This document shows, piece after piece, positions 33,891-45,830 of a stretch of 64,000 nucleotides of DNA. The position numbers were made by a program, and so were the translations under genes. Below the pieces are notes generated by a model. It was not told where the DNA came from and searched no databases. It was given only the letters and a program-made list of their open reading frames with translations. Source of the DNA: Pyxicephalus adspersus (lineage: Eukaryota; Chordata; Amphibia; Anura; Pyxicephalidae); contig NC_092861.1 in assembly GCF_032062135.1 (NCBI RefSeq), positions 134,991,102 to 135,055,101 on the forward strand, written 5' to 3'. Numbering within the stretch: position 1 is the first letter of the stretch; every line of letters begins with the position of its first letter.

Positions 33891-33991
33891 TACAATGACA
33901 GACATAGGTACAAAGGTTATTCTCTGATTACTGACGCGTTTTGTTCTTCCAGAATCCGAGAATAACCTTTGTACCTGTGTCTGTCATTGTA
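33891..33991. repeat. Near-perfect 34-bp inverted repeat (hairpin)
   Basis: The arms at 33891-33924 and 33958-33991 (TACAATGACAGACATAGG and CCTGTGTCTGTCATTGTA as outer parts) pair with a single mismatch around a 33-nt loop containing TGACGCGTTTTG. It is probably the fold-back end of an unnamed MITE. Confidence 0.85.
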
Positions 33992-35720
33992 AATATTTGG
34001 TAATACTGTTCACAAATCCACCCTTATTTAGATTATTAGGACTGTGTTAGCGCTAGGTTCTAGTACAGAAGAGTTATGTCTAGATTAGACCAAAAGAACT
34101 CTTATTAAATAAACAATACATACACAACCTCTCTTTCTCTACCTATACATAAACTTCATGAAAAATTGCAGACCCAATGAAAACTAATTCATACTGAAGA
34201 CATTAGGCTCTGTTTAAAAAGTAGTTAATCAAACATTCCCTGGTGGGAATAAATTGCTTCCACTGAAACACATCGACCTGGAAGATTCCCACGAGGGAAT
34301 GTCTAATTCCCTGTTTTAAAAATATAGCCCTTTATCTTAGAGTAAATCACACAACTTCTATATCAGTAACCATTCTGGATTTTGTCTCTTCGTGTTCAGA
34401 TGTCCTATTCAGACTACCAGGATAGCCGTTACACTTCTTTTATCGAGCAATGGATGTTATTTTTTAAATAAAATTATTTAAATTACCAGGACGGTAATAA
34501 TAATAGAAACTAATAAAAGGTGACTTGAGACTTCATACAAACAAGTTTCACATGTGATGCATTTAACTGATGTACCTTCCAGAAGATTGGAGGCTCTGAA
34601 ACAATAAGAATTGTCCTAAATAATCTGAGCAAGATGAAAATGAGTTTTGTAGAGCAGGGATTTCAATAGCGGGAACTGCTGGCAGCATGTTTATCTGTGT
34701 TCACATGCTGGGAGTACTGGACAAACAACAGGTGCCACAATGCTACAACTGCTTCTGGGGAGATAAAAATTATTTAAGGGTTCCATGTGAGTAAAAAGAT
34801 TAGGAAATGCTGTTTTTGAACATCTTGAGTTACCAAAGTTTGTGATCAGGCTGGTGCAGTCAGGAACACTTGAAACCAATATTGCAATTGAAAACAATCT
34901 GATTTTTTAGGTTTGTCTACAACTAATATACCAGTCATGTTTTTACCAGTCATGTTTTTAATAATTATTGTATGGTATTTTCTTGGTTCATCAGGAAAGG
35001 TAACTAATTGATAAGACAACCTTTGCCCGATCAGTTTTTGACACTTCTCCCAAATGTTTATTGAAAATTATCTCCTCCACAACCTAGTAATGTGATCATT
35101 ACTATTTATGGCACAGGAGGAGGGAGTCTTGCACAGAGGAGTCCTGGCACCAAGAAAAACAATGTTGATGAGCCAAGGTTTTCTTTCTTTGTAACCTGTG
35201 TACACATGTTTGGGACTGTTGTGCACTACCCTGTAGACATTGGAATGTTGCCCAGTGGGGCCAGATAAGGTTGCAATGGATGATTGTTATCTAATGTGCC
35301 CCTTGAGCCCAGGATCCTCTGTTCACCTCACTTCACATTAGCAAATTAGACTTATTTTAATAAAACTGAGCATGGGCATCCAGGAGGAACATCCAAAGTT
35401 GTAAATCTCCCAACATTTTTGAAATAAGAACGAGGGACACTTTGTAGCAGAAATTATGTAAACACCAGATACACATTGCTGAATTTGTAATTTTTTATCT
35501 AGGCCAGCTAACTTATGCTCAAGGGGTGCATATGGGAGGGTGGCCATGATAATAGTGGAAGGTCATTGGTGGGAACCATGATGGTTGTGGGCAGAACAAC
35601 CCTATGCTAAGCACTTTTTGTATTGAAATATTAATAATACAGCCACAATAGCAGTAAAAATGCTACCCTTAGTGGCCATCGCATCCCAGCCCATGTTTCA
35701 ATAGGCCTTAAGACACATTG
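33992..35720. other. Unassigned AT-rich DNA
   Basis: Nothing was recognised beyond a tandem CAGTCATGTTTTTA doublet at about 34933-34960. Confidence 0.55.
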
Positions 35721-35933
35721 GGCCTGATTTATTAAAGCTCTCCACAATTAGAGAAGATGGACTATCATGGGAGAACCCGGATGATCCAGCAAACCTGGAA
35801 TGGATCTCATCCAAGACTGAAAACATTTGCCAACTATTAGCAAATGATTAATTGCAGGTTTTTCTGAATCATCAAGGTTCTCCCATTAAGGTCTATCTTC
35901 TCCAGTCTTGGAAAGCTTTATTAAATCAGGCCC
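35721..35933. mobile_element. Palindromic MITE, family P, copy 3
   Basis: The ends are GGCCTGATTTATTAAAGCTC and GCTTTATTAAATCAGGCC, a near-perfect inverted pair. The arms GACTATCATGGGAGAACC and GGTTCTCCCATTAAGG mark the subfamily shared with copies 2 and 7. Confidence 0.85.
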
Positions 35934-36777
35934 ATTATATGACCTGCCCCCTTTATGCAGACCTCAAAGAAATGATAAATAAAGAATTAGTGGTTAAACC
36001 CACAAATGTACATCTTTTCACCACTACTTATCCTTTAAATTGGCTTTAATAAGTAATAAATGTAATAATGAAAAGGGTGGATGAAATATTTCACTTTTGT
36101 TAGTTACAATGCATTTTTTTATTGAGGTTTGTGCACGTGTGTATTTTGATCATGTCGTCATTGTACTAGTGCACTAATCGAATAAAGCAAAGGGGGGAAA
36201 TGTTGTTATGTCCCCCCCAGACCACATGATGCAAGTGATACATAACAATCTCCATATGGACATAGTTTTATTAAATAAATTTTATTTGTAGGGATCTGGA
36301 AGGAAATATTTGGCTGAACAATTGCAGGCTATTTACTACGCAGTTTGAGTCATTTCAAGTCATGTTTGGTATTTTTACTAATATTCTCATCCAAAGTTTT
36401 CAATTGCATACCTAATTATCGTTATTTTTTTAAAAATATTTTTTCCTTCCGAATAAATATCTTATCTCCTCTTTGAATAGCTGTATCCTCTCCTAATAAA
36501 GACTTTACACAGTCACACAGTTATCTGTCAAAATTTAAGGTTAAACACCCTTATATTAATTTTTCTAAATTACCACGCAAATTGCAAATAAAAAATAAAA
36601 TATAAAAATACTCTTTAAGTAACCAAAAAACCTATTTATAAATAGAACAAACTAGAAAACAAAGCAGTGGAAATGAAGGGATTATGTTATGCTTGATATA
36701 ATTGATCTCTGTACATTTGAATATTGTAGGCTATGGGAAGATATTACCGTGTTTGTGGAGGAGCAACATTGCAAAGT

Positions 36778-37090
36778 TTTAAAGTGAACATTAAAAAAAA
36801 ATACAAGCAGACAGGTTATTGCAGAAGGGACAGATTATTTCTCTTCTGCAATAAAACAAACTTACCTGCCTGTTTGCAATCATCTCTATAATGTACACTG
36901 AGTTGTGTATAAGCAGCTCAGTGTAGGATCACGGTGCGGCTAGTGCGGGGTACAAATGAACTCCCATGTGCATGCACACAGGCGACGTCACTAAAGATGA
37001 CAGATCAAGATGGCCAAAGATCTCAACCAGGAAGAAGACCAGATGAAGACTTTGGTGCTTGCAAAGGTGCAAGAAGAGGTGAACTATATA
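36778..37090. mobile_element. MITE family B, longer copy
   Basis: It has TTATTGCAGAAGGGACAG, CTCTTCTGCAATAAAACAAAC, TTACCTGCCTG and CAGCTCAGTGTA, with an AT/CpG-mixed body (CATGTGCATGCACACAGG, GGCGACGTCAC). Confidence 0.65.
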
Positions 37091-37133
37091 TTAATAATTG
37101 GGAACATGTTTATTTCTTTGTAACATAGACATA

Positions 37134-37445
37134 GCCTGTCCCCCACCTGTTAGACTGTAAGCTCTTTTGGACAGAGTCCTCTCTTCCTTCTGTTTTATTG
37201 GGCCTGATTTATTAAAGCTCCCCAAGACTGGAGAAGATACACAGTGAACCTGGGTGATCCAGCAAACCTAAAATGGGTTTCTTAAAAGAAAATTTGCTAA
37301 TTGTTAGCAAATGTTTTTAATCCTGGAACAGATCCATCCCAGGTTTGCTGGATAGCCCAGGTTCACTGATGAAAGTGTATCTTCTCCAACTTAGAAAAGC
37401 TTTAGTAAATCAGGCTTATTGCTTGTATCTGTCATTTTATTATTA
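37134..37445 (+). mobile_element. SINE/LINE-type tail interrupted by a palindromic MITE
   Basis: The left part (ACTGTAAGCTCTTTTGG, ACAGAGTCCTCTCTTCC) ends at 37200. The right part (GCTTGTATCTGTCATTTT and a TTA repeat) resumes at 37416. Together they match the tail at 50895. The 215-bp insert at 37201-37415 is a palindromic MITE flanked by the direct repeat TTATTG. Confidence 0.75.
37201..37415. mobile_element. Palindromic MITE, family P, copy 4, with target duplication
   Basis: The ends are GGCCTGATTTATTAAAGCTC and AGCTTTAGTAAATCAGGC. It is flanked by TTATTG at 37195-37200 and again at 37416-37421. It interrupts a SINE/LINE-type tail, which shows a true insertion. Confidence 0.9.
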
Positions 37446-37448
37446 TTA

Positions 37449-37855
37449 CAGTAGAATCCGGTTATTCGGAACTCATATAACCGGATAACTCAGATAACCG
37501 GCACCCGACAGCTCTGCTTTCTTGATTGCTCTTGCAGCCCTGGTGGAGCTGTGGCATGTGTTCTGCATCCAAGAACACATACCACAGTTTAGCTAGGGCT
37601 GAAGGTGCAATCAGGAGAGCGGAGCTGTCAGGAGAGCCGAGCAGAACTCCGCTGATTGCTCCGCTCCGTGATTGGCTAAGAAAAGGGAAACCCTGATGAT
37701 GGCTCAAGCATCATCAGGGTTTTCCTTTTCTTGGCCATTAAGCACTAGAGGTGGGACAAGTCTCCCTATTCAAATCTAGTGCTTTATTTCCTAAGAGCCC
37801 TTAGTTTCAGAGAAACCTCAGTTAACCGGAAACTACACTTATCCATTAACGGGAA
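37449..37855. mobile_element. Tigger/pogo-like MITE
   Basis: It begins after TA with CAGTAGAATCCGGTTATTCGG and has a second ACCGGATAACTCAGATAACCGG block, typical of pogo/Tigger ends. The right side has GAAACCTCAGTTAACCGG. The interior contains a hairpin, CCCTGATGATGGCTCAAGC around CATCATCAGGG, and the block GCACTAGAGGTGGGACAAGT also found in the MITEs at 54.8 and 56.2 kb. Confidence 0.65.
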
Positions 37856-38039
37856 TATGTGAAGTGCAAATCTCAGCTGTTTGGTTGGCTCATGTGTGAC
37901 GGGGTTCCTTGGTTTCATACTTTTTAAACCTTTTGAGATGTAGATGCCTGTTGCATAATCTGTAGTTTAATAAACCTTTAAAAGGTTAGTTCTTTTTGTT
38001 CTTACTAAGTAAAGCAACAAAAGTAGCTGCAATGCAAGA

Positions 38040-38390
38040 CACATACTGATTTAAGTGAAACTAAACATTACAAGTAAAACAAATCTGATCAATGTTCTTT
38101 ATTGGAAAAGCATCAGGTAATGTTTCTTCTGCAATAAAATAATCTTACCTGAAATTTTTATTTAAACTCATCTGTGCCCGGTATGTCAGAGGTGCCACTA
38201 TCTTCACCTGGTCCTCCTTGCAGCTGTAGGCTATTTGGCCATTTTGATGTAACTCCCAAACATGCACATGGCTTTGTGTTCAGTACCAGCAGCCTCGGGG
38301 GATCCCGGGATACCCTGTATAACCCAGCATTTGCAGCTCAGTGTACTTTAATAAACGTATTGCAAACAGGCAGGTAATTTTATTACAAGT
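38040..38390. mobile_element. MITE family B, longer copy
   Basis: It has TGAAACTAAACATTAC, GTTTCTTCTGCAATAAAATA, ATCTTACCTG, ATCTTCACCTGGTCC, CAAACATGCACATGG and TTTGCAGCTCAGTGTAC. Confidence 0.65.
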
Positions 38391-40029
38391 CCTCTCTACA
38401 AAAACATCCTATAGGTCCTACAGTATAGTTTAGGCTAAATGGCAGTTTTCCCTTCACTAGCCAGCATTTATGCTATGTGCTGTGTATATTCTGGGACTGA
38501 ATGGTTAAAATATTAATCCTTTGGTAGGTATAAAACATATGTACACCATTTTGTATTTTTCTGTGTGCCCAGAGTTCTGCTGTCACTGAGCCAAAAATGT
38601 TAAAAAAGATAAAAAGGAAAAGAAAGCTGCTGCTGACCTAGGGATGGTTTCTGTCATGTTCATCTTTAAACACTTTGGCACAAAACTGGAACATTTCAGC
38701 AAGAACTGTCAAACAAAACGGATTGTATAGTTTACAACAGGGGTGTCATTGGTAAAATGTAGGTGTAAGCGGCACAGTATCAGATGTCCTCTCACTGAAT
38801 AGCACAGAATGTATTACCTTATCCCAGTGTCACACGGCAGAGATAGAGGGTATTAGGGCTGTTGTAGCCAATTCTTACTGTCTCATCTTCCAAGTATGAA
38901 GGGCTCATACATTCACAGGAAGGAAATTGCATTTTTTCTTGTACTCTTCTGTCGACAAACTATTTACTGCTCTACGGGCCATAGAGTGATAGGATCAACT
39001 TTCTTCAACTTCTTTTTTTTTCCTGCACATTTGAAGTGTAATTCAGTCTTTGAGTACAAGTTACCATATGTAGGGTCCTTTTAATAAATGGACACAAAAG
39101 GGACATCGGAGCTAGACCAGTGGAGAAAGAAAAATGTGAACAGACTAAGAACAGGACCTGATAACTGATAATAACATATAATGCAAGGCTGCATAAAGAA
39201 AATAAAGTCCATCAAACTTAAAGTGGTTATAATTCTAAAAGAACTAAAACTTGTTTTGATAACAGCTATAACAGCCTAAAGTCTTCCCTTTATATATTCA
39301 TACCACTTCTTCACCACAAACGTCACCATTCAGACAGGAGTGGGACTTGCAGTCAGTGTCACATGTCTAGTAATAATTTAAAGGCTTTAAGATTTCATGT
39401 GACTGAATGCTACTACTACTACTACTAAAAGCTATAAAGGTGCATCCCCATAAACCATGTCCTTTAGACTCATCTCACTATGGCCAACAATCAAGGAGAC
39501 GTCATGGCACATGATGCCCAGAAAACTCTCCTTAACAAGAAAAGAGCTAGTTGATTGTATTTCCCCTCCAAGCCAATAGTTCCCAGTCCTCCGTTGGTTT
39601 AGCACATTTGCTAATTCTTTCTTTATTCTTATTTTCTTTAATCAATCTTCACATTGACACTGTTCATGATTCTCCTCAACACTTTTCCTTCTCAAACATA
39701 TTTTTTTTTATCCTGTTGTGTTGAACTCCGTTTCAGAGCCATATGGTACAGGTTGCCTAATTATATCTTTATACATTGAAGATAACACTAACAGATACAA
39801 GAAGTTATGTAAAAAGAACAAGTGTAAATTTAACAGAAATTATTACTGTTAATTTCTATCCAGCTAACGATAAACAACGAGAAAACGATTTTAATTGCTT
39901 CTCTTTAAAAGGAAAATTTAGCTCTGGATACGAAATCAGCCCTTTGTATGGAACTGGGCAAGCAACATTCACTGCATCACCATTTCAAACCTGCTCCTCT
40001 ACCGGATTGAATGCAGACCAATGTTAATT
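38391..40029. other. Unassigned AT-rich DNA
   Basis: It contains a short ACT repeat at about 39411-39427 and no gene signal. Confidence 0.55.
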
Positions 40030-40680
40030 ATCCCAATTACAAGGAGGCCACGGCATTGTGGCTCTACACCTTCTTGCTGGGGGGTGATGCTGGTGGTCTT
40101 AGCATTTAGGATCTGATTTCCACCTGTCAGCGATTTGCCACAAGTATGGGGAAGTGGATCCTCTGTGCACTCTGCACGTTTGGCTGAGGTATGAGCTGAG
40201 GTGCAGAGTCTAAGGAACCGCCCGGTGTTCACCGGAGCATCCCGCAAGAGCTGATGGCCTTTGCTGGGGATGGCACCCAGGTTGCGGCCCTCAGACACTC
40301 CCGTGCAGATGGCAGCTGACTGCAGATGGAACCGAAGTGTAGTACCAAATCGATAGGCAATCTCAAAAACCAGAGCAGGACCGTGTCAGGGCAGGCGGCG
40401 AACAATCACAGTCAAACAAGCCAGAGTCAGAACAAGGAAATCAGTACTTAAAAACAGCCACAAACTGGAGCCTCGGGTAAACACACCGATTGCAAAGGCA
40501 AGGGGTGTCAGTCTAAACACAGCTTATATAGTGAGGCTAACAGCAGGCTGAGCAGGGACTGAATGAGAAGGTGCCTATAAATTAGCTGGAAAACTCCGGT
40601 GATGCCTCTAATTCCAAGGCCTGGGCGGAGCAGCCTAAAGCAAGGTCAGGAGACAAACTGCTGCTGATCTGACATATATC
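40030..40680. repeat. LTR-like interspersed repeat, unclassified (probably antisense)
   Basis: This block of near 50 percent GC includes AGCCAGAGTCAGAACAAGG, AAATCAGTACTTAAAAAC, CTTATATAGTGAGG and GGCCTGGGCGGAGC. The composition and TATA-like motif on the minus strand (CTATATAAG at about 40520-40530) suggest a retroelement end. No internal genes are seen. Confidence 0.4.
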
Positions 40681-40825
40681 TGGTGAACAACAAGTACCTG
40701 ATCAGCTGTGCTCAAAATCCTCAAGTTTTTTCCTAGGTTAGCTGCCCCAGCAGCATGTACTGTTCTCCCTTTTGCCTCCCCAATGCTGCATGTAGCCATA
40801 TTAAATAAAGAAACATCCTGGGTCA

Positions 40826-41005
40826 CCAGTGAAGCTAAGTGACCCATCCAACAAACTTGGGATGGATCTGGTCCAGGATTCAAAGCATTTGCTAACAAAT
40901 AGCAAATTACATTGAAGAAATCCATTCCAGGTTTGCTGGATCACCCAGTTTCACTGATGAAAGTTTATTCTCTCCAGCCTTGGAGAGCTTTAATAAATCA
41001 GGCCC
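40826..41005. mobile_element. Palindromic MITE, family P, copy 5
   Basis: The left arm is truncated (GGGATGGATCTGGTCCAGG). The right arm is complete (TCCATTCCAGGTTTGCTGG, CACTGATGAAAGT, ATTCTCTCCAGCC, TTAATAAATCAGGCCC). Confidence 0.85.
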
Positions 41006-41663
41006 ATAAGCTCCCCATATGACATCAGACATTTTCCCAATGCTGCCACATGGGACACATAATCCTCCATATCCGGAAACACTGCATACTTCATTTGGCT
41101 CCCAATGCTGTAGAGAGTATGGAAACATGAAAAGATAAGTACTGTATATCCCAGAGAAGGGTGAGAAAACAAACCTGAATATGAAAGTTTAGCACCTTGA
41201 AGTGCATCCCATAATTCTTGTAGAACTACTTCCGAATTTTCTGACTTTATTGTGGAGAATGTTGGCATATTGCATATTGGCTGTACAACATTACAACATT
41301 GTTCCCATTCAATGAAGTTCGATAGCCTTTGTTAATGCACAACTCGCCCAAAGCATTTGGACCAAGTTGAGGTCTGAAATTTACCCAGGCAATTGCAACA
41401 TCTTGATTCTTTTCTTTTTCAACCATCCTATTGTAGATTTGCTGGTGTGCTTTTGATCATTGTCCAGTTGACCGAATTTCAGCCAACCTTTAGCTGTCAC
41501 ATAGATTGCATCACATTTGAATCTTAAAAACTTTGGTTTACAGAAGAGTTCATGGTTGACTTGACTGCAAGGTGTCCAGGTCTTGTAGCTGCAATCCCAA
41601 CCCAAATCATCACCGCTCCAAGGCCATGCTATACAGTTGGTTTTAGGTGTTTTTGCTGTGAGG

Positions 41664-41988
41664 CAGGGGTCCCCAAACCCCGGTCCGTGGGCTGTGGCCA
41701 TTTGACAGGTGGGCCGCAGCTCTGGCCAGTGCACCCACCAGTGCGGTCAGGAGAAGGACCCCACTTGGGGGGATGCACTGGCCAGAGCCACGGACCATAT
41801 CCCCCAGCTGTTCCTGGACACTGGCTCAGACCTGCAATAGGAGAATGGGTGGGCTCTGGCTTCATGGCGCCACTCTGGGGGAAACTTTCTTTCATTTTGA
41901 GTGACACATGGCTCCCCACGTATGCACGGTCTAGAGTCCGTGCATTTAGTGGTCCGCAAGCTCCAAAAGGTTGGCGACCACTGGTATT
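41664..41988 (+). mobile_element. hAT-like MITE, family C, copy 3 (both ends visible)
   Basis: The left end is CAGGGGTCCCCAAACCCCGG and the right end GGTTGGCGACCACTGG. The reverse complement of the right end, CAGTGGTCGCCAACC, aligns to the left end as an imperfect hAT-like terminal repeat. The body has CGGTCAGGAGAAGGACCCC and GCACTGGCCAGAGCC (also inverted inside as CTCTGGCCAGTGC). The 188-codon frame overlapping it is a shadow. Confidence 0.8.
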
Positions 41989-42236
41989 AGGTACAGCGAA
42001 TATTTTTCTCTGGGGACCAAATTCTCTATCTTCTTATCTGTTCGAAATCATTTCTTCAATGTGCACTAAAAATACAAATGTTGGATGCTGGCTGCCAAAG
42101 CATTCCCCTGGCTGCTGAAAATAAATAAACTCCTGTGGACTCCCAGCCTCAGAAATCATAATAGCTGAACATCTGGAACATGAAAGAAAACCTGTTATGG
42201 ATGACACAACATGAGAGGTGAGTGTAATTAAAAATT

Positions 42237-42352
42237 TGTGACCAGGCATGTAAGTTTATTTTACTGCACAAGGGACATCAATTGTTTCTTCTCCATTAAA
42301 CAACATGCCTTCTCCAATTTTTTTCTAATTTAGGTTTAGTTCTGCTTTAAAT
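42237..42352. mobile_element. MITE family B fragment
   Basis: It has CAGGCATGTAAGTTTATTTT, ACTGCACAAGGGACATC, TTCTTCTCCATTAAAC and GTTTAGTTCTGCTTTAAA. Confidence 0.6.
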
Positions 42353-43415
42353 ACATGTTAAAGGCATGAATAGGTATCTGTAGTTTCTGCAATTAAAACA
42401 TAAGCCAGTTACCACCAATGTTAATTGGGTAAAATTTCTATTGTAAATATGTAAAAAGTGTTAACATTTATTCTGCCTATGCCTACCATTCTAAGTTAAT
42501 ATACAACATTTAGATTGCATCAACTAATGGCAAAAAGTCAAGTACATATAAGAACAGGAAATAGCCCCAGCCCGATATAAGCTTGTAGTAAAAATGATGG
42601 AGAAGGGAGATAAAACCAGAAGTAATATATGGCATGTAATAACAGCCATAGTTGTGTTCCGTTCACTAGAGATGCTAAGATAAAGAGCTTAAATGGAAAA
42701 TTGATTAAAAACAAGCATTAGTAAGCACGTCCTTGCCTGAATGATAAAAATGATGAATTGGCTATTTATTATATAAGTTTGCTGAAGCAAAGACACTTCT
42801 CTAATCCAAGATTCAATTAGCTGTCTTCTTAGGTGTACGGCAGCCGGCATTAAAATGACACGACTGTAACATTCCTTTACTTTAGATTAAAGGTCACTAT
42901 TTAAAAGGCTTCCTTCTATCCTGCAATTGCGGTGGTTTTGATTAAAGCCAAACCCCAGGCTCTGTAAAAACATATTTGGAAGGATAGTTTTGTAGCATGC
43001 ATGGATTGAATAGGGCTGTTTGTATAAGCATGCTGAGCAATTACACTACATCTAAATTCAGTGATGCTCTTTTTTTCCGCAGGTGCTGCAGCCAAGAGAG
43101 TTCTTTGTATAATATGTTCTGCTGCATGTTATAGTCTAGTCCCTGATATGCTCCCTTGAAATAATTACATAGACCCAGCTTCCACCTTTTTGTATGTGGT
43201 TTTGAGTACTTCATCAGCATTAAATAAAACAAGTGTACATTTTTTGTTTTAACATTGCATAGTTGCAGTGCATATTGAAAGTTTATGGTCACATGGCCAG
43301 TTTTTAGTCTGTTCTTAAGACATTTTTACACTTGTGGTGGAAAAGGTTAGCTACTCCCAAGGGCATAGCAAACAGCTTCTTTGGGTCCATAGCAGCAAAC
43401 TGCACTGCAGGTGAA
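42353..43415. other. Unassigned AT-rich DNA up to the gap
   Basis: Nothing was recognised. Confidence 0.55.
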
Positions 43416-44133
43416 NNNNNNNNNNNNNNNNNNNNNNNNNNNNNNNNNNNNNNNNNNNNNNNNNNNNNNNNNNNNNNNNNNNNNNNNNNNNNNNNNNNNN
43501 NNNNNNNNNNNNNNNNNNNNNNNNNNNNNNNNNNNNNNNNNNNNNNNNNNNNNNNNNNNNNNNNNNNNNNNNNNNNNNNNNNNNNNNNNNNNNNNNNNNN
43601 NNNNNNNNNNNNNNNNNNNNNNNNNNNNNNNNNNNNNNNNNNNNNNNNNNNNNNNNNNNNNNNNNNNNNNNNNNNNNNNNNNNNNNNNNNNNNNNNNNNN
43701 NNNNNNNNNNNNNNNNNNNNNNNNNNNNNNNNNNNNNNNNNNNNNNNNNNNNNNNNNNNNNNNNNNNNNNNNNNNNNNNNNNNNNNNNNNNNNNNNNNNN
43801 NNNNNNNNNNNNNNNNNNNNNNNNNNNNNNNNNNNNNNNNNNNNNNNNNNNNNNNNNNNNNNNNNNNNNNNNNNNNNNNNNNNNNNNNNNNNNNNNNNNN
43901 NNNNNNNNNNNNNNNNNNNNNNNNNNNNNNNNNNNNNNNNNNNNNNNNNNNNNNNNNNNNNNNNNNNNNNNNNNNNNNNNNNNNNNNNNNNNNNNNNNNN
44001 NNNNNNNNNNNNNNNNNNNNNNNNNNNNNNNNNNNNNNNNNNNNNNNNNNNNNNNNNNNNNNNNNNNNNNNNNNNNNNNNNNNNNNNNNNNNNNNNNNNN
44101 NNNNNNNNNNNNNNNNNNNNNNNNNNNNNNNNN
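43416..44133. other. Assembly gap (718 N)
   Basis: This is a run of N. Long apparent frames across it are artefacts. A missing exon could lie here but there is no evidence for one. Confidence 0.99.
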
Positions 44134-44247
44134 AGAAGATAGTGTGCCAAAATGCAAAACAAGTTGTTTGTTAACTGCCTTGAGATCCGCTTCAATAATT
44201 GTGCAGACAAGTAGACATATCATCAAAGAAATATTAAAGGTATATAA

Positions 44248-44425
44248 GGCAGCACGGTGGTTCAGTGGTTAGCACTCTGGCATTTACAGTGCTAGGTCCC
44301 AGGATTAAATCTCAGTAAGGAGTTTGCAGGTTCTCCCCGTGTTTGGGCCGGTTTCCTCTTACTTTTTAAAAACATGCAGTTAGGTTGGCTTCCCCCCAAA
44401 ATTGTCCTTAGAATGTATTACAGAC
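44248..44425 (+). mobile_element. SINE, 3'-truncated
   Basis: This is a SINE head and body: GCACGGTGGTTCAGTGG, AGCACTCTGGCATTTACAG, GGTCCCAGGATTAAATC, GGAGTTTGCAGGTTCTCC, AACATGCAGTTAGG, then CTTAGAATGTATTACAGAC. It stops where LINE-derived coding sequence begins. It starts about 115 bp after an assembly gap. Confidence 0.8.
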
Positions 44426-44434
44426 ATATTAGAT

Positions 44435-44692
44435 TAGATTAGCTGAACTGAATCTATTCTCTCTTGAGAAGAGACGTATAAGGGGGGATATGATCACCCT
44501 GTATAAATATATAAACAGTCCATATAGAGGACTGTCTTACCAATTATTCACTTTGAGATCATTACAAAGAACAAGAGGACGCTCTTTGTGTCTGGAGGAA
44601 AAGAAGTTTAAGCTCCAGATAAGGAAGGGATTATTCACTGTAAGGTCTGTGAAAATGTGGAATCGGCTCCCTCAGGAAGTAGTTTACTTTTA
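44435..44692 (+). pseudogene. Non-LTR retrotransposon (CR1/L2-type) ORF2 C-terminal fragment
   Basis: The conceptual translation contains SLEKRRIRGDMITLYKYI, LFTLRSLQRTRGRSL, KKFKLQIRKGLFTVRSV and MWNRLPQEVV. This ordered set of motifs is typical of the extreme C-terminus of reverse-transcriptase ORFs of CR1/L2-like LINEs (LEKRRLRGDL, TRG, R..F, WN.LP..VV). Only about 85 codons survive, with no RT core. The frame is open across them, so this fragment is younger or better preserved than its surroundings. It lies between two SINE fragments. Confidence 0.75.
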
Positions 44693-44756
44693 TTTCCTGT
44701 ATACTTTTATTTCCTGTATTTTACTGTATAATAATAATATAATAATAATAATAATT

Positions 44757-44930
44757 TCCCTAGTGGTTGAATTGACTTCCCCCTCAAATTGACCTTAGAC
44801 AGTATTAAACACATATGACTATGGTAGGGACCTTAGATTGTGAGCCCCTTTGAGGGACAGCTAGTGACATGACTATAGACCTAAAGCACTGCGTGATATG
44901 TCAGCACTATAAATACTGTGTAATAAAAAG
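44757..44930 (+). mobile_element. SINE, 5'-truncated tail
   Basis: The fragment starts in the middle of the SINE body (TTGACTTCCCCCTCAAATTG) and continues through CATATGACTATGGTAGGGAC, GAGGGACAGCTAGTGACATG and CAGCACTATAAATACTGTG. Its first 60 bases overlap in content with the end of the SINE at 44248-44425. The two are therefore separate copies, not one SINE split by the LINE piece. Confidence 0.75.
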
Positions 44931-45830
44931 TAGTTTAATTTAAATATTCATTAGTTACATGGCTGTCATCCTTATCCCATGCCTTTCCTATTTAGTCAGC
45001 CACTCACCCAAAACAGGAATTTCTGACTGTGCCACATATTCATCTCACTAATCTCACTCTTAAACCACACAATGGGGGAAAGACTGTGTACTCCACCTGT
45101 AGTGCAGAAACACAACTCTGCAATCCTAGTCCAATCCCTCCTGCACCATCCCATTTTCTTCTTCTTTCTGGAGCAGACTGGACAGCAGGCGCCACCATCT
45201 TCCTCACCTTATCACACACTACACAAGTGCAAGATGGGGTAATGCACCTTCCTGAAAATGTAAGAACAATGTGCCAATCTCACTGTTCATGTGAGAGAAT
45301 GGCACTTTTTCTTTAAATTCCAGGAAAGCCCCTTCTGCACATTCTTGATATTGGGAATCTCCAAAGGAACAGTCCCTATTGGGATACATGATGTATATAT
45401 CTCAGGAGGGTGCAGATTTCCCATTTATTCTCCTCCCCACTAGGCCAGTTCCTCATAGCCTATTCAAAGACTTCAATTTGCCGCCAGTCTATATGCCAAT
45501 GCCATCCCCTTCAATACAAGTCTATTAGCCCTGCATTGTACAAGATGATGCCAAGGGCACAATAAGAGTGTTGGGTCGCGCAATGGAGCAGCACTTGGTG
45601 TGGGAGAAATTTTATTTTAATCTATTTGCCCTAAAATGTGTATCTAACCCTTGTATTGAGTCCCTATAATAGTTCTATCTGGATTTCACCTTTTGGAAAA
45701 CCAGTCATTTTACTTACAGGTTCTAAGAAATGTTTACCTGTTAAGCTTTTTCTTGCAGATTACAATTGTATTTTGCTTTTTTAATAGTGATTTTATTAAT
45801 CTTCACTTCTTTCTTTTTTGTTTCTTACAG

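Noticed and set aside
41552..42118. 188-codon frame on the plus strand
   Set aside because: It runs through a GC-rich hAT-like MITE and its flank with no domain; the opposite strand is equally open.
43332..44226. Open frames of 240-290 codons across the second N run
   Set aside because: They are an artefact of the assembly gap.
1..45830. FSHR exon 1
   Set aside because: I scanned for a signal peptide followed by a cysteine cluster and a phase 2 donor but found none; it may lie upstream or in a gap.
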